Source: Brevipalpus yothersi
Taxonomy: Eukaryota; Arthropoda; Arachnida; Trombidiformes; Tenuipalpidae
NCBI GenBank assembly: GCA_003956705.1
Contig: QZCP01000501.1
Coordinates: forward strand, 85,346 to 149,345
Reading direction: 5' to 3'
Length of the DNA: 64,000 nucleotides
Position numbers and translations under genes: made by a program. Below, piece by piece: positions 24,201-36,400 of the stretch. How positions within the stretch are numbered: the first letter of the stretch is position 1; the number at the start of each line of letters is the position of its first letter. The notes below the pieces were generated by a model, which was not told where the DNA came from, made no database searches, and was given only the letters and a program-made list of their open reading frames with translations.

Positions 24201-25494
24201 GAATTTTCGATTGATTTCAGGTTATAATGGGAATTGATAAAATGATCTTGCATTGAATATGAAATTTATTCTGAGAGTGGTTAAATTTTTCTCCATGATT
24301 TTGGTGTAGAATTTTAGAAAATTGAAATGAAAGTATTCGAAGAATGTTATTGACTAACAATTTTCTTTCCCTTCAATTCAATAATCAACTTGATACCATT
24401 TGGTAGGCATTGAATTTTTGTATTTTTCTACCCAGATTTTATGCAACCTTATTCCATCATCATCATGAGGGAAGAAACTTGTTATTCGAATGATGATGAT
24501 GTTATTCATGAATACCAGCATGATATCCAAGTTATCATGGGTAGGCAGACGAGGACCAAAAATAAAATTGCTTAATAATTGGATCAATACATGAGCTAGG
24601 AGAATACGAAATGATCATAACGAAACGAATCGAAAAGAGAAAAAACACCACACAATTCCACACACTCAAATTCAGTTCCACAACAGATAATATCATGCTC
24701 TTTGAGCTAATAAAGTTATTAAATTATCCATAAGTTTTTGATGATAACAAAAGAAAAAAAAATTCACTAGAACTGATTACATAACTTGGACCGAAAAAAA
24801 AGTACGCATTCTCTCTAACAATACAAACTCTACTTTACACCGGTAAATGAGATAATGTCTTGAGCAATCGCAGGCCAATGGAATTCAATTGTCCTGTGCA
24901 AGCTTGGAACATTCCAAAACAGCTCATCACACACACTTACATAGAAAAAATTCAATCGATCGTGGAGGAAGTATCAACCCATTTCTGGATGTCTACTGGA
25001 AGGATAATGATCTTTGCATGGGGAAAATTTCGAGCATGCTATGATGAAAATTAAGAATAACATCTTGGACTGTCATGATGTGACAGAATTTTCATAATTT
25101 CCATGATTTTTGGCGATGATAATATTCATCTGAGGTGCATGAGAAAACGAAAATAAAGGATTACTTACTCCATAACAAAAGGACCCACTTGATTGACTCG
25201 TATTTTTTCACCCTGAATAAATTCAAGTGGATTGGTAACATTGAACACATAATGAGATGATATAAGAGGTATTGGCGTTGTTTTCCATATCTTAAATGTC
25301 GGTGTTCCATCGACAATTTTGGTCTGAGATAGTGTCAATTTTTCGATGGCCCATGGCTGAAGGGCAGCCAATAGAGTTCCTAGGATGCCAGCAATAGCAC
25401 CAAATTTTATGAGACGCTGTCGAAATCCACTTTTGGAATCCAATGTATTGGGTTCTGCTTTCAGATCTTTAGCACCACTTTCAACGTTGGACAT
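21221..25494 (-). CDS. CD36/SCARB family scavenger receptor
   Basis: Predicted two-pass membrane glycoprotein of the CD36/SR-B/LIMP-2 family, which binds lipids, lipoproteins or apoptotic cells at the cell surface or in lysosomes. Exons (complement): 25169-25494, 23448-23957, 22663-22782, 21776-22355 and probably 21221-21271; about 528 residues. The first TM (GAIAGILGTLLAAL) is followed by PTFKIWKTTP, YVFNVTNP and VNQVGPFVM, all family landmarks. Later landmarks are GIFIRSTPRKILMGY, FGILNGKN, FQPLIERN, FAADICR, GIPAFRYE, QNPDNACYC, FGGSPFVITLPHFL and IPLAWFED. The second TM (SFYSIAIAGWACFLTGVAF) is near the end. N-glycosylation sites such as NVT and NHT are visible. The last exon gives a 16-residue basic tail with one Cys (TKKC); it fits in phase but is assigned on splice signals alone. 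Which subfamily (croquemort, SCARB1 or LIMP-2 type) cannot be decided. Confidence 0.9.
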
Positions 25495-26049
25495 GATTGA
25501 ATATATTTATTTATCACAAATTAATTTAATTCACAAAGAAAAACGTAAATTCATGAATAAATGCACAAATGTTTCTAGTGATTCATTCCGATGTGAACAC
25601 TGATTCGAAATCGAACTGCTCAATATTTGACCAGTCAATAATCATTCGAGAGAATAATAATGAGCTGCCGCAACAATCAGATCTTTTTTTCCAATTCTGA
25701 TCAATCGAAAAACAACACTATGCTGAAGAACGCACAAAGAAATGAACAGAAGAACAAGTGTTCAAACAATTTGAATTGCTAACTGAGAGTCGATCATTAA
25801 AAGTCAATCACATAGAAGTGAAAATGAATTCGATGGTAAAAAGAAGATGGTCTTTATTGACATTTCTAAGTAAAAACATCATTTGATTAGCGAATGTAAA
25901 CGAACATTATCAATTGATCCGATGTAATCAAGACAACTTCTAACCATATTGACAAGATTGCCGTTACACAGAAAAATGAGTGAGAGACTGGCAGCAGAGA
26001 GAGCTGTCCACTTGAAAAATTTCGACTGCTTTTCAAGCCCTCTCATGAC

Positions 26050-26082
26050 TCTCTCTCTCTCTCTCGCCAGCACCGGCATTCT

Positions 26083-26121
<39 letters not shown>

Positions 26122-26168
26122 TTTCTCTCTTCCCTCTTTCTTGCCTTTCTTTCCCTCTCTCTCTTCTC
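26050..26168. repeat. CT-rich tract (two CT runs)
   Basis: CT runs at 26050-26065 and about 26085-26112 grade into an imperfect polypyrimidine tract (CTTTCTCTT type). It lies about 0.6 kb upstream of the CD36-like start codon. Confidence 0.9.
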
Positions 26169-27360
26169 ACTTTCAAAACAAGCAAAAAGTTTTTGCGACG
26201 AAAACCCTATAAATATTGAACCTGAACTTGTATCGATTACGCTTCAAAATTGATCCCAAATGAATCTCATGAATCGTGTTGAGCATATTCTGATGAATGG
26301 AAGAATATGCATACATAATAAATTTTATTTCGTTTCCAATGAAGATATGACATGACATTGGCCTTGAATATTGAAGCAAAAGAAGAGAACACTTGTGTGT
26401 GTATATGTATTGGAGCGATCTCATTGTTGCTGCTTCTTAAATGCAAAAATCGATCCAAATATTGATCACATTAACGGTAATCTAGTGTGGTTTTGAGTAT
26501 TCATGTGATGAAACATGTCGATTATCATTCTCCATTCACTGTCTTCTCCACAGACCCCTCTTTCTCAATATTACTCTCTCTTCCCAACTCTTATCTTAAG
26601 ACCTCTCTCTCTCTCTCTCTCTTGGTTTTCTCTCTCTTTCTAACTGGTTACTCGGTTCCAAGCAAACACACCAGCCTTTCGTGACTCCTGCTGGCATCCA
26701 AAACAGCACTCCACCACTGACTGGAACCCAGGCCGAGAGTCACAGTAGGAACAAGTAACACACCGAAAAAAAAAATTCCTCTGGGCAAAATACACAAACC
26801 CACACGACTGTGTGTGGACACACACCAGAATATAGCGACCAGGTCCCATGGAGAGAGAGAGAGAGACGAAAGTCACCAGCAAGCAGTAGTCGTCTCAATT
26901 CCTCATCAGCCTGCGGCCACCACCAAGACCACCATCAAGACCTTGCCATTGTGTGTGTATAATGTGTGTTTGAGAGCGATCATGATAATGCAAGAGCAAT
27001 ACAATTTGGTTTTTCTCGTTCTCTTTCTCTTTCCCTCTCCCTCTTTAACTTCTTGCTTAATTCTCCCAGTGAGACTTGGGACCCAAAAATTGACCGAGAG
27101 AAATGTCTAGTGTTGAAAGATTATGGAAATGTGTGTATTTGTGCACACGCTGACGAAGAAGAAGGAGGAGAAACGAAAATTTTTCATCAATAAGCACATG
27201 ATTGAGCATACATTTCTTTTCCTTTTTGCCTCTCTTTTCCGTGGGTCGATTGTTTATCTGAGACACTTGAACTTGAACAAAAAACTAATCAATTGGTAAC
27301 GGAAGACCAGCTCTGGGCTTGCTGCTTGACATTCTTGTGAGCCATCGTCATCATTATTGA

Positions 27361-27361
<1 letters not shown>

Positions 27362-27425
<64 letters not shown>

Positions 27426-28083
27426 NNNNNNNNNNNNNNNNNNNNNNNNNNNNNNNNNNNNNNNNNNNNNNNNNNNNNNNNNNNNNNNNNNNNNNNNNNN
27501 NNNNNNNNNNNNNNNNNNNNNNNNNNNNNNNNNNNNNNNNNNNNNNNNNNNNNNNNNNNNNNNNNNNNNNNNNNNNNNNNNNNNNNNNNNNNNNNNNNNN
27601 NNNNNNNNNNNNNNNNNNNNNNNNNNNNNNNNNNNNNNNNNNNNNNNNNNNNNNNNNNNNNNNNNNNNNNNNNNNNNNNNNNNNNNNNNNNNNNNNNNNN
27701 NNNNNNNNNNNNNNNNNNNNNNNNNNNNNNNNNNNNNNNNNNNNNNNNNNNNNNNNNNNNNNNNNNNNNNNNNNNNNNNNNNNNNNNNNNNNNNNNNNNN
27801 NNNNNNNNNNNNNNNNNNNNNNNNNNNNNNNNNNNNNNNNNNNNNNNNNNNNNNNNNNNNNNNNNNNNNNNNNNNNNNNNNNNNNNNNNNNNNNNNNNNN
27901 NNNNNNNNNNNNNNNNNNNNNNNNNNNNNNNNNNNNNNNNNNNNNNNNNNNNNNNNNNNNNNNNNNNNNNNNNNNNNNNNNNNNNNNNNNNNNNNNNNNN
28001 NNNNNNNNNNNNNNNNNNNNNNNNNNNNNNNNNNNNNNNNNNNNNNNNNNNNNNNNNNNNNNNNNNNNNNNNNNNNNNNNNNN

Positions 28084-28137
<54 letters not shown>
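27362..28137. repeat. (GA)n microsatellite spanning an assembly gap
   Basis: GA repeats at 27362-27424 and 28084-28137 flank 658 Ns (27426-28083). As with the first gap, the missing sequence is probably more of the same repeat. Confidence 0.95.
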
Positions 28138-28140
<3 letters not shown>

Positions 28141-29463
28141 AACTACCAAAAATTTCAAGATTGTGACTTTGAGTATACTGAGGAAACCTTAAATAGTGGC
28201 CAAATAGTAGTAGACTTGTAGTGATGGGATGGTTTTGTTTGACATCATCTCATAGTGTCGATAAACTTACCATGACCAATGCGAGAGAGAGAGATAGAAG
28301 AAGAAAAGTTCCGCATTTAACAATTGGAATGTTTGAATCATGAATAATACTATGAATAGATTTGGACAAGGCTATGTAATCTGAAGTGTTAAAATGTATT
28401 TTCGAGCCCTCATAGCATTGATAAAATGATTCATTCAGTATCAAAAAGTTTCAATCTAAGATTTGCTCGAATGTATTTGCAAAAAATCACCCTGGAAGTG
28501 CCTTGAAAATGTAAGGGTTATACCGGAAGAGAATAATAACATCGAAATTTTTCGATGCTGACATTCATTATTCACGGGCATGTTTCAAAAATGCAAGTTT
28601 ATTGGAATCTGATCATTCCGAACTGAGAGTCATTTCCCTTATAACTTTGAAGATGAGTCAATCAGGAAGAAAATTGGGCCCTGATATAACCTAGCATTGG
28701 TTTAAATTAGTTAATTCGAGAAACTATGAATCATATCGATTGACCAAAGAGCATTTAAACGCTCGCTGATTCACAACTTTAAACATCTTGGAATAAGTGA
28801 TTCGAAGCAATTGGATTCGTGATGTATGATGATCAATCGATTTTCGTGAACTATAATTCGGATTCAGGGCTGAATGTGTTTTAGAAAGCTGAGTATCTAA
28901 AAACTTTAAATGAAAGTTGAATTACCTTTCTGTATTCAAAAATAGATTTAATTAATTAATTAAATAATAATTTTGCCAAAATTGTCCGTGAATATGATGT
29001 ATCCATTTCAAATAGGATATCATCGTAAACTATTGTCTGAGGATGAAACTCAAGTATATTCATGATGGATCACTCAACGAATCCCCTCTGAAAATTTTGA
29101 TTATATTATGGCAATATGAAAGAAAAAATCATCGAATTCGCTCTTAACTACAAGAACTAACGGTCAATCGAAACCTTTAGAACGAAGAAATTGACATTAA
29201 GGTGCAGAACTTGATATTTTTCTACTGAACGATATTTCTTCTTGCTTCTTTGAAATTAAAAACATGGTTTCGGTGTGAAATCTGGCAAATGTTCGTGATT
29301 TTAGCATTATAAAATTGTACAGAGTTGATCAATTGTTTCAAATCAAGTGAATCATATTTTTTGAGACTCTGCCACAAACACAGTTACAATATAGCTCCAA
29401 ATTGAGAACTGACAATAGTAAACCTAACAAAAATCACAGCAGGCTGTAAGGAATAAAAAATCT

Positions 29464-31841
29464 ATGATTCTAGCTGAAAATGTTTCACAAAGCAATGCTT
29501 GTGATTCAAAATCGTCAGTTGAAGCTGAAATCAGGCCATCAGTTGCGATTTTAACAGATGGAAGCGATGTTCAAGCAATTTTACAGAGAGTTCCCATTGT
29601 TAATTCCAATAAAGATTCATTTTAAGCATGTTAGTGCTCTTTTTAAGCCGTTTTTGCCAATTTTCAGCACTTTTTCTTGTGATTTTCTTAGTGTTTAGCA
29701 TAAAAATTGACTCAAATGTAATTATTGAGGTTCTGAAATGATTCAAAGTCCTTATTTTCGTTTCTTCCTCAGGTAACAGCACAGACAAATGATTCTAATG
29801 ATGAAGCCATCAACAGTTCATCCTCCAATATCTCTGGAATAGAAATTGTGCCTGAAGAAAATCTCAATGACCCCGAAAACGAAAAAGAAATAATCATCGA
29901 TCCTTTCGCTGGTCAATACGATTTTGATCCTGAATCAATGAATGCTAGCGAATTTTTTTCACATTCCGATGGAAAGTCTTGGCAAAATGCCTTTTTTAGT
30001 GATTTTGACGATGAAGATGACGATTTTGGCGAATTTGATAAATTTGAACATAAGGATATTGTTTTTACAACTATGAGTGGCCGAAAAGTGAAAGATCCAT
30101 ACCACAGTTTGTCTGCTGGAATGTATGTGTTATTAACTGACAATATTTTCCATCAAATTAATGGACATTTCAACCGAGAAAGACTACCAGAACGTGTTGT
30201 TCATGCTCGAGGAGCATCTGCCTTTGGACATTTCATCTGTACTGTACCAGATTTAGATCAATATACCATATTAGAACCATTTTCTTCTGTTGGTAAAAAG
30301 ACTGAGATTGCCGTCCGTTTTTCCACCATATCCAGTGGATCTGGTTCAGCTGATCTTAAATTCGGTTTAAGAGGATACGCCGTACGATTTTTCACACGCA
30401 AAGGAATATGGGATTTATTGATGCAAAGTTCGGAGGCATTTTACATTCGAGATCCAATCAAATATCCTGATTTAATTCATGCTCTACGAAACGATCCCAA
30501 GAATAATGTCTATAATTATGATAGACTATTAGAATTCATGCTTAATCATCCAGAGTCGATGAATACTTTCCTAAGAGAGTTTGCAGGCGATGGAACCACT
30601 TTTGGTTATATTCCAATGAATGGATATTCGATCAATACCTTCATAACGAAAGACAAATACGGTAAATATCGATTCGTTCGATTTCAAGCGAAAACTGAAT
30701 ATCCATTGAGTTTGACTATCGATGAGCTCAATTTGCTAACTATTGATCGTGATTGGGCTTCGAAGCAACTTTATGAATCAATTAAATACAAAAATTATCC
30801 TAAATGGGATTTAGAAATGCAACTAATGACTCTAGAACAGGCAAAAGAATTGAAATGGGATCCTCTTGATACTACCAGGGTAGGTTGGAAGAATTTTGAT
30901 TTTCCGAATACATTCGATTGATTTGAATTTGATTACACGATCGAATTTCATAGACATGGGATCAATTGATTTATGTTCCAATCAAAGTGGGTGAAATTAT
31001 CCTACACAGGAATCCTGACAATTTTTTCATCGATAATCAACAAATAGCATTCAGTGTAAGCAATTTGATTCATGGCATATATCCATCCCAAGACAAACTA
31101 CTTCAAGGCCAATTCTTCGCTTATCCAGATGCTCAAATCTATCGGTAAGCTAACGGCTAATAATATTTATCAACAATTATAAACTTATTTCGAATTTTTC
31201 AGATTGGGAGCGAACTATCATCTTTTGAAGCCTAATCGTCCCATTTATCGACAACCATTCCTTCCAAATTGGAGAGATGGGTTCGGTCAATGTGGGTCAA
31301 ATTATGGAAAACTACCAGATTACATTCCCAAGTCAAAATTTAAGAAGATTTCTAAGAAGAAGAAAGGCAAGAGCGCTTTCAAAATTCGATTAAGTTCAAT
31401 TTTCAATTTTGTCACAAGAGTCAATGATGACGATGAGGACAACTTCTCTCAGGTACCAGTACCAGTGATACTGATTGGATTGAAAAATCATTTATCAATC
31501 AATGAATTGAAACTCTTTTTCAGCCTTCAATTTGGTGGAAATCACTATCGGAGAAATCTCAACTCCTTCTCATCTATAATTTGGGAAGGTACATTGGCCT
31601 TGGCAGTAGACCACTTCGTGAAAAAGTTTTGGATCTTATTGCAAAAGTGGATCCAGAACTTGCTGTGAAACTAACTGTGAGCAGTAATGTCCAAGATATA
31701 CCCATTTCAAGCGATGAGGATCTGACACTTTCGGAGGGCCCGATAATACCAACTAATTTAGGTATTCCTCTTAACGTGAATGACCCCTCCAATATGACCG
31801 CTCATTTTGACGCTAGTTCGACACGACCTCTCGGATGGTAA
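29464..31841 (+). CDS. Catalase-fold protein, probably not a functional classical catalase
   Basis: Core exons are 29773-30879, 30954-31144, 31203-31452 and 31524-31841, with compatible phases. A 5' exon starting at the ATG at 29464 is likely, but its donor is unclear. The catalase fold is plain: HFNRERLPERVVHARGASAF with the distal His, AVRFST, SGSAD, WDLL, YIRDPI, MNGYS, HRNPDNFF, LLQGQFFAYPDAQIYRLG with the heme-ligand Tyr, and LGANYHLL. Two key residues differ. The distal Asn motif GNNTP is replaced by MQSSE, and the Arg before the proximal Tyr (GRLF) is Gln (GQFF). An acidic, Ser-rich extension of roughly 90 residues precedes the core. A Lys-rich block (KFKKISKKKKGKSAFK) interrupts the part after the heme Tyr. 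The protein ends RPLGW with no peroxisomal SKL-type signal. It may bind heme with altered chemistry or be a pseudo-enzyme. Confidence 0.85.
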
Positions 31842-31854
31842 TAAATATGATAAA

Positions 31855-31860
31855 AATAAA
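31855..31860 (+). terminator. AATAAA polyadenylation signal of the catalase-like gene
   Basis: AATAAA 14 bp beyond the stop; a second AATAAA overlaps the stop codon at 31840-31845. Either implies a very short 3' UTR. Confidence 0.55.
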
Positions 31861-33483
31861 TTATATTCAGTAGTGTTCTTATACATATGTATGTCCTGGA
31901 GATTTAGTGTATGATTCTTGTCGCGAAAGAAAATTTGACACTCGATTATCGAAAGCAAATTTGTATTGGAAATACAAGTACAGTTGTATCGCGCAGCAAT
32001 TTTTTTTCAGTTTTACAAGATACACATTGAAACCACAGTATTGGTATGGGATCATTTAGCACAATTACGTTTAAAGAAACAATCAAAACATAATGATCAA
32101 CGAGTTCTACACAGAAATGATCAAAACAGAGAAAGAGAGATAGAGAAAGAGAAAGGGGAAATAGTAAGAGTATGGCAACTAAAAATAGGGCAAAATATTC
32201 GATCATGAATAGAATAGGATAATCCAAAAATCCAAGAAGATTATACAAATGCTGATAGAGAGAAGAAATAAAGGAATGTACGCTAATTAGTGCAAGATAA
32301 TAGAGATAGAGCAGGGAATTTATCCAAGCTGTTGTGTGCAAGATGGCTGGTGGGAATGTTTCCGTTCATCTGTTTATCAATATTCGTAAGCTATGGCTGG
32401 AAAGAGTTAATTATCAATGGAGAAGGAAAAATATTACAACAGTTCAAATCATAATTCGCGAAGCTGGATACCATTTTTCTACTCAAATCGTTTTTCCAAC
32501 TGCTTTTACCAGCAAATGATGAGAGCGAGAGTGGAAGAAAGAGAGAGAGCAAAGAATTCCACATGTTCTTGTAGAGGGAATAAGCAGGTAATAACCGTAG
32601 AGTTGAAAAGATGACGGCATGGTTGGAGTCGATAAAGGGAGAATTGATGCAGAAAATGAGTTCAACAATGATGAACACAAAAGGCAAGATTGTAAGGAAT
32701 AGAATCAAGCAATGGAGTGTTTCGAGCGAAAATTATTGTGGATAATCTAGAGTAGCGAATGTTCGAATTATGATTCATGTTTCAGATCTAAGCACCAGGA
32801 GAAGAAAGGAATGATTCCTGGTCGAAAATTGAGTAGAAATTGACAAAAGGTTCCTAGAGTTCTATCCTTCACCGCTCTCGAGAGCAAAATATGAGGACAA
32901 GTCTGCTTTAAGAGAGAGAGGGAGAGAGAGAGAAAGTAGAGAAAGAGAATTGGAAAATGTCACAAATAAGATCACAAGGAGAATAAGCGTTAGAATAAAT
33001 GATAATATGGCATCGATTAACAAAAAAGTAAGAGAAAAGTCAATAGGAACCACACAGTGGATAGTAACTCTGATGGTCATGAAGATCTAGATTAGGGTTC
33101 ACAGACAGGCGAATCTTGAACCAGTAAAAATGCAGATTCCACAAGCTGATTTGATCTCATAGGATGCGCTTGACTGCCTCGGCTAATAAGGAACTCAGCA
33201 AGTTCTAATCATCCAAGAAGAGAGCGATAAATGTCATCTGCGCGTTCATGGCACATTTCTATGACCATCCAGAGGCTATACACTTCAATGATAAGGATAG
33301 AACCAAAAAGTAACGATTCTCATTAATAATAAGGAGTGAGAGGAAATGATAAGTCGAATGTTTTGGAAACTATCGATTATTTGCAGACTACTTAGAGATA
33401 CCAAATTTTCGGCGATATCTTTCAAATCATTTGCTTTTTTTTGCTCTTGATTGAGCTTCTGCCCTGGCTGGAGTCAATTGTTT
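31861..33483. other. Intergenic between catalase-like gene and APPL; no gene seen
   Basis: AT-rich with several short GA-rich patches. The convergent 3' ends of the two genes lie here. Frames of 60-130 codons on the minus strand (for example 31946-32341) are Leu/Ser/Phe-rich, without splice or family support. Confidence 0.5.
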
Positions 33484-36400
33484 TTAAGCATTTTGCGCCT
33501 CGAAATATTTATAAGTAGGATTTTCATATCCATTTATCTGCATGTTGGCAACGTGTCGTTCCTCTGGTGATGCAGCTTGATCCACTTCCACAAACCCTTG
33601 ACTGAGAGGTGATCGCTGGCGATGACTACGAAGAAGTACCAAGCCTATGATGGTTGCCATGCCCAAAGCCACGCAAGCAAATGCTAATGTGATATACACG
33701 CTTCCGTTCCACTTGATAGGATTGTAAGGATCTTTTCTTACGGAGTAAGCCTATAAAATAATAATAAGAAGGTGTGAGGAGAAGATAAATGAACTCGCTA
33801 TTCATCCAAGGGGCTAGAGTGTTCAGAAAAATCAATCATGATAATGAGCTCAAATCATCAAGATTCTTCGATCATAATAATATAAAACAGGTTCATTTGA
33901 TCAATGGGTATAGAAATTACACACTAAAATAATAAAGAGAGGTAAGTAGACCTCCTTAGCCAGATTTTACTCACCATTTCATTATGATGGAATCCTTGAT
34001 TATGGATGTGAGATATTTTTGGTGTGGGCATAAATTTATGGATTCCGTTGTTTTCTGAGTTCTCCTCGGCCAAGTAAGATCCTTCATTGTTTGATGAAGT
34101 AACAGGAACTTCAGTGATGGGAGCTGCACTCGTTGGATCAATTGGTTGGCGATTATCATCCATGTTATTTGCATTGTTATCATTGCTATTTGATTCAATC
34201 TCTTCACTATCCGAGTTGGCCGAATAAGATCCGCTCTTCTCATTTTCTCGGCGCTCATCTTCCATTGATTCGGGATCAAAATCACGTTCTAATTTACCAG
34301 CTTTCTGGTTATTCTCAACCATTTTTTTCTCTTCTTCCAAATCTTTGAGTTCTTGCTGCCGTTCCTCTTTCAACATCTTTTGACGTTCCTTCTCTTGCTG
34401 CTTTTGAGCCACTTCTTCTTCAAACTTCTCAAGAGTTGCCTGCTCAGTTTGTCGGTTAATTACTTCGTCTACTCCAATACCCCTAAGATTGTGCCAGAAG
34501 GCAACGATACGGTCCTTAATTTTGCTTGAAATCGATGGAACTCTATCCAACATGAGAATACTATGATTAGCCATCCGGAGTAGGTTCTCCAGATGATCCA
34601 AAACGGCGGTTTTCTCACGAAGAGCTTGAACTGTGTTGGAATTGAGTAAATGCCGGAAATGATGCAAAGTATGAGTTCTGTCCTTTTCCAAGGCACGTAG
34701 AAGCTTCTCGAGGCATTTCTCAATTCGCTTAGTTTTGAGAGGTGTTTGGTCAAGACTTTGTGTATAACAGTCCATAGCTGACTTCTTGCGCATATTGATC
34801 ACTGTCATCAAGCGCTGTTGATGCATGGATACTAATTGCCTTCGCTCCGCTGAACCTTCTTCTTCCAAAGCTTCAACAGTTTTTTGGAATCTGGCGGTCA
34901 TCTTTCTCTTGAAATCAGCTGCACCCTTAGGATCTTTCAATTTCATCTCTTGATACCTTTCCTCCAATTCACTCCATTCCTTCATCACTTTGGTTACTTT
35001 GTCACGATGATTTTCCTCGAGAGACTTTTGAGCTGCCTTGAAAGAGTCATGCTCATGATTCGAATCGAAATGACTGAGATAGTGATCAATAGGTCTCTCG
35101 GTTGTAGTGGTGGTAGTTGTGGTAGTTGTTGTTGATGTTGATGAGCTCTAGAGAGATGAGAGATAATTGAGTATTACTTGAAAATTCCAACATTCTTAGG
35201 ATTTCGCTATGGAAAGAACTCTTCAAACATGGAGTGCCTCGGATAAAATGCAGATCTCAAAATAGCCCTGAGGCTAGTAGTTTGTATGGAAGCTTATTAT
35301 TATTACTATGAGAGAATAATTATTTGATTCGACTCAACGACTCTAGGGTGATAAAAATTTCTTACAAATTTACAATAGCATCAACAGTGGAGAAAATCAA
35401 ACAGAACTTGAGAGAATGGCCTTCAAAGGATTGAAATATTAACTTTTCAATTTGTCAACCTTCAGCGGCTTCACTTGAAAATGGAAAGAGAAAGAGTTTG
35501 CATGGATGGAACAGGATTGAACAAATTGAAACTTCAGTGGGTCGAGATAGTCATCGATATCAAGAGTTGAGAGGCTGAATAGAAACTACAAAGACTATCA
35601 ATATATTGAATAGACTGAAATTCTCTGGAGAAAAAAGGTACCGACTGGAACAAATAGGGAAAGTGACATAGCTCAACATGGGTTGATGAAAGCTAAAATC
35701 ATTCAGACTGAACATGAAAACTTGCATGACAAATTAAATCATAGGTCAGATATGGTTTTGGAGAGGTGAAACGGATAGCTATAGAGTATCTCTGAATAAT
35801 CGCAATAGCAAGGCTTGTCAGAATAATCGACTCATATTTTGTCTCACGCCCTTATTGACAGTCTTTTGAAGCCTTTGAGAATGAATTTTTCCATCTCAGT
35901 CAAGAATCCAGATCCTCTGGCTTCTCGATTGGTTTGATGGCAAGAAGCTTAGTACATTGTAGAGACTGAAGTTTGCTTTGCTTTGCTCATTCGACTCAGA
36001 AGAAGGATAAACAATCATTTCCGGTTATACTCAAATCGAGCTGATAACTCTATGAAATTTACTTAGGAGCCTCATGTACACCATGTAGGGGCAATCAAGT
36101 AACATTCCTCATCGAGTAAATACAACTTCATACCTGATACATTCTTAGTCTAGATTTTTATCACCCTGAGTTAGTCTGAAATGACAATTGATAGCCCTGA
36201 GATCATGACCCACAAATCAACAGATTAGTTATGAGCTACCATATTCATCCATGGACAGCTCTGATGGAGTGTTCCTTCCTGTGAGGTAAAGTTTCTATCA
36301 TGTTTCAGCTAGTGCTATCGAATCAGATGGATTTAGATTACTTATATACTTGTCAAATGGCTTTAGTTCTTGAATAAAAGTCTTCTAGCTGTCAAAATTG

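Larger units (their letters stand above)
25495..29463. other. Intergenic: CT/GA microsatellites and second assembly gap; no gene seen
   Basis: Holds the CD36-like gene's 5' flank, long CT tracts, a GA repeat broken by an N gap, and AT-rich sequence up to the catalase-like gene. Open frames here are short or made of Leu-Ser and Glu-Arg repeat translation. Genes hidden in the gap cannot be excluded. Confidence 0.55.

Noticed and set aside
24378..24587. 69-codon minus-strand frame within the first CD36-like intron
   Set aside because: Exons on either side join correctly in phase 2 and align to the family without it.
27289..28158. Open frames of Leu-Ser (minus) and Glu-Arg (plus) repeats across the second gap
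   Set aside because: Same artefact: both strands of a GA/CT repeat with Ns read as open frames.
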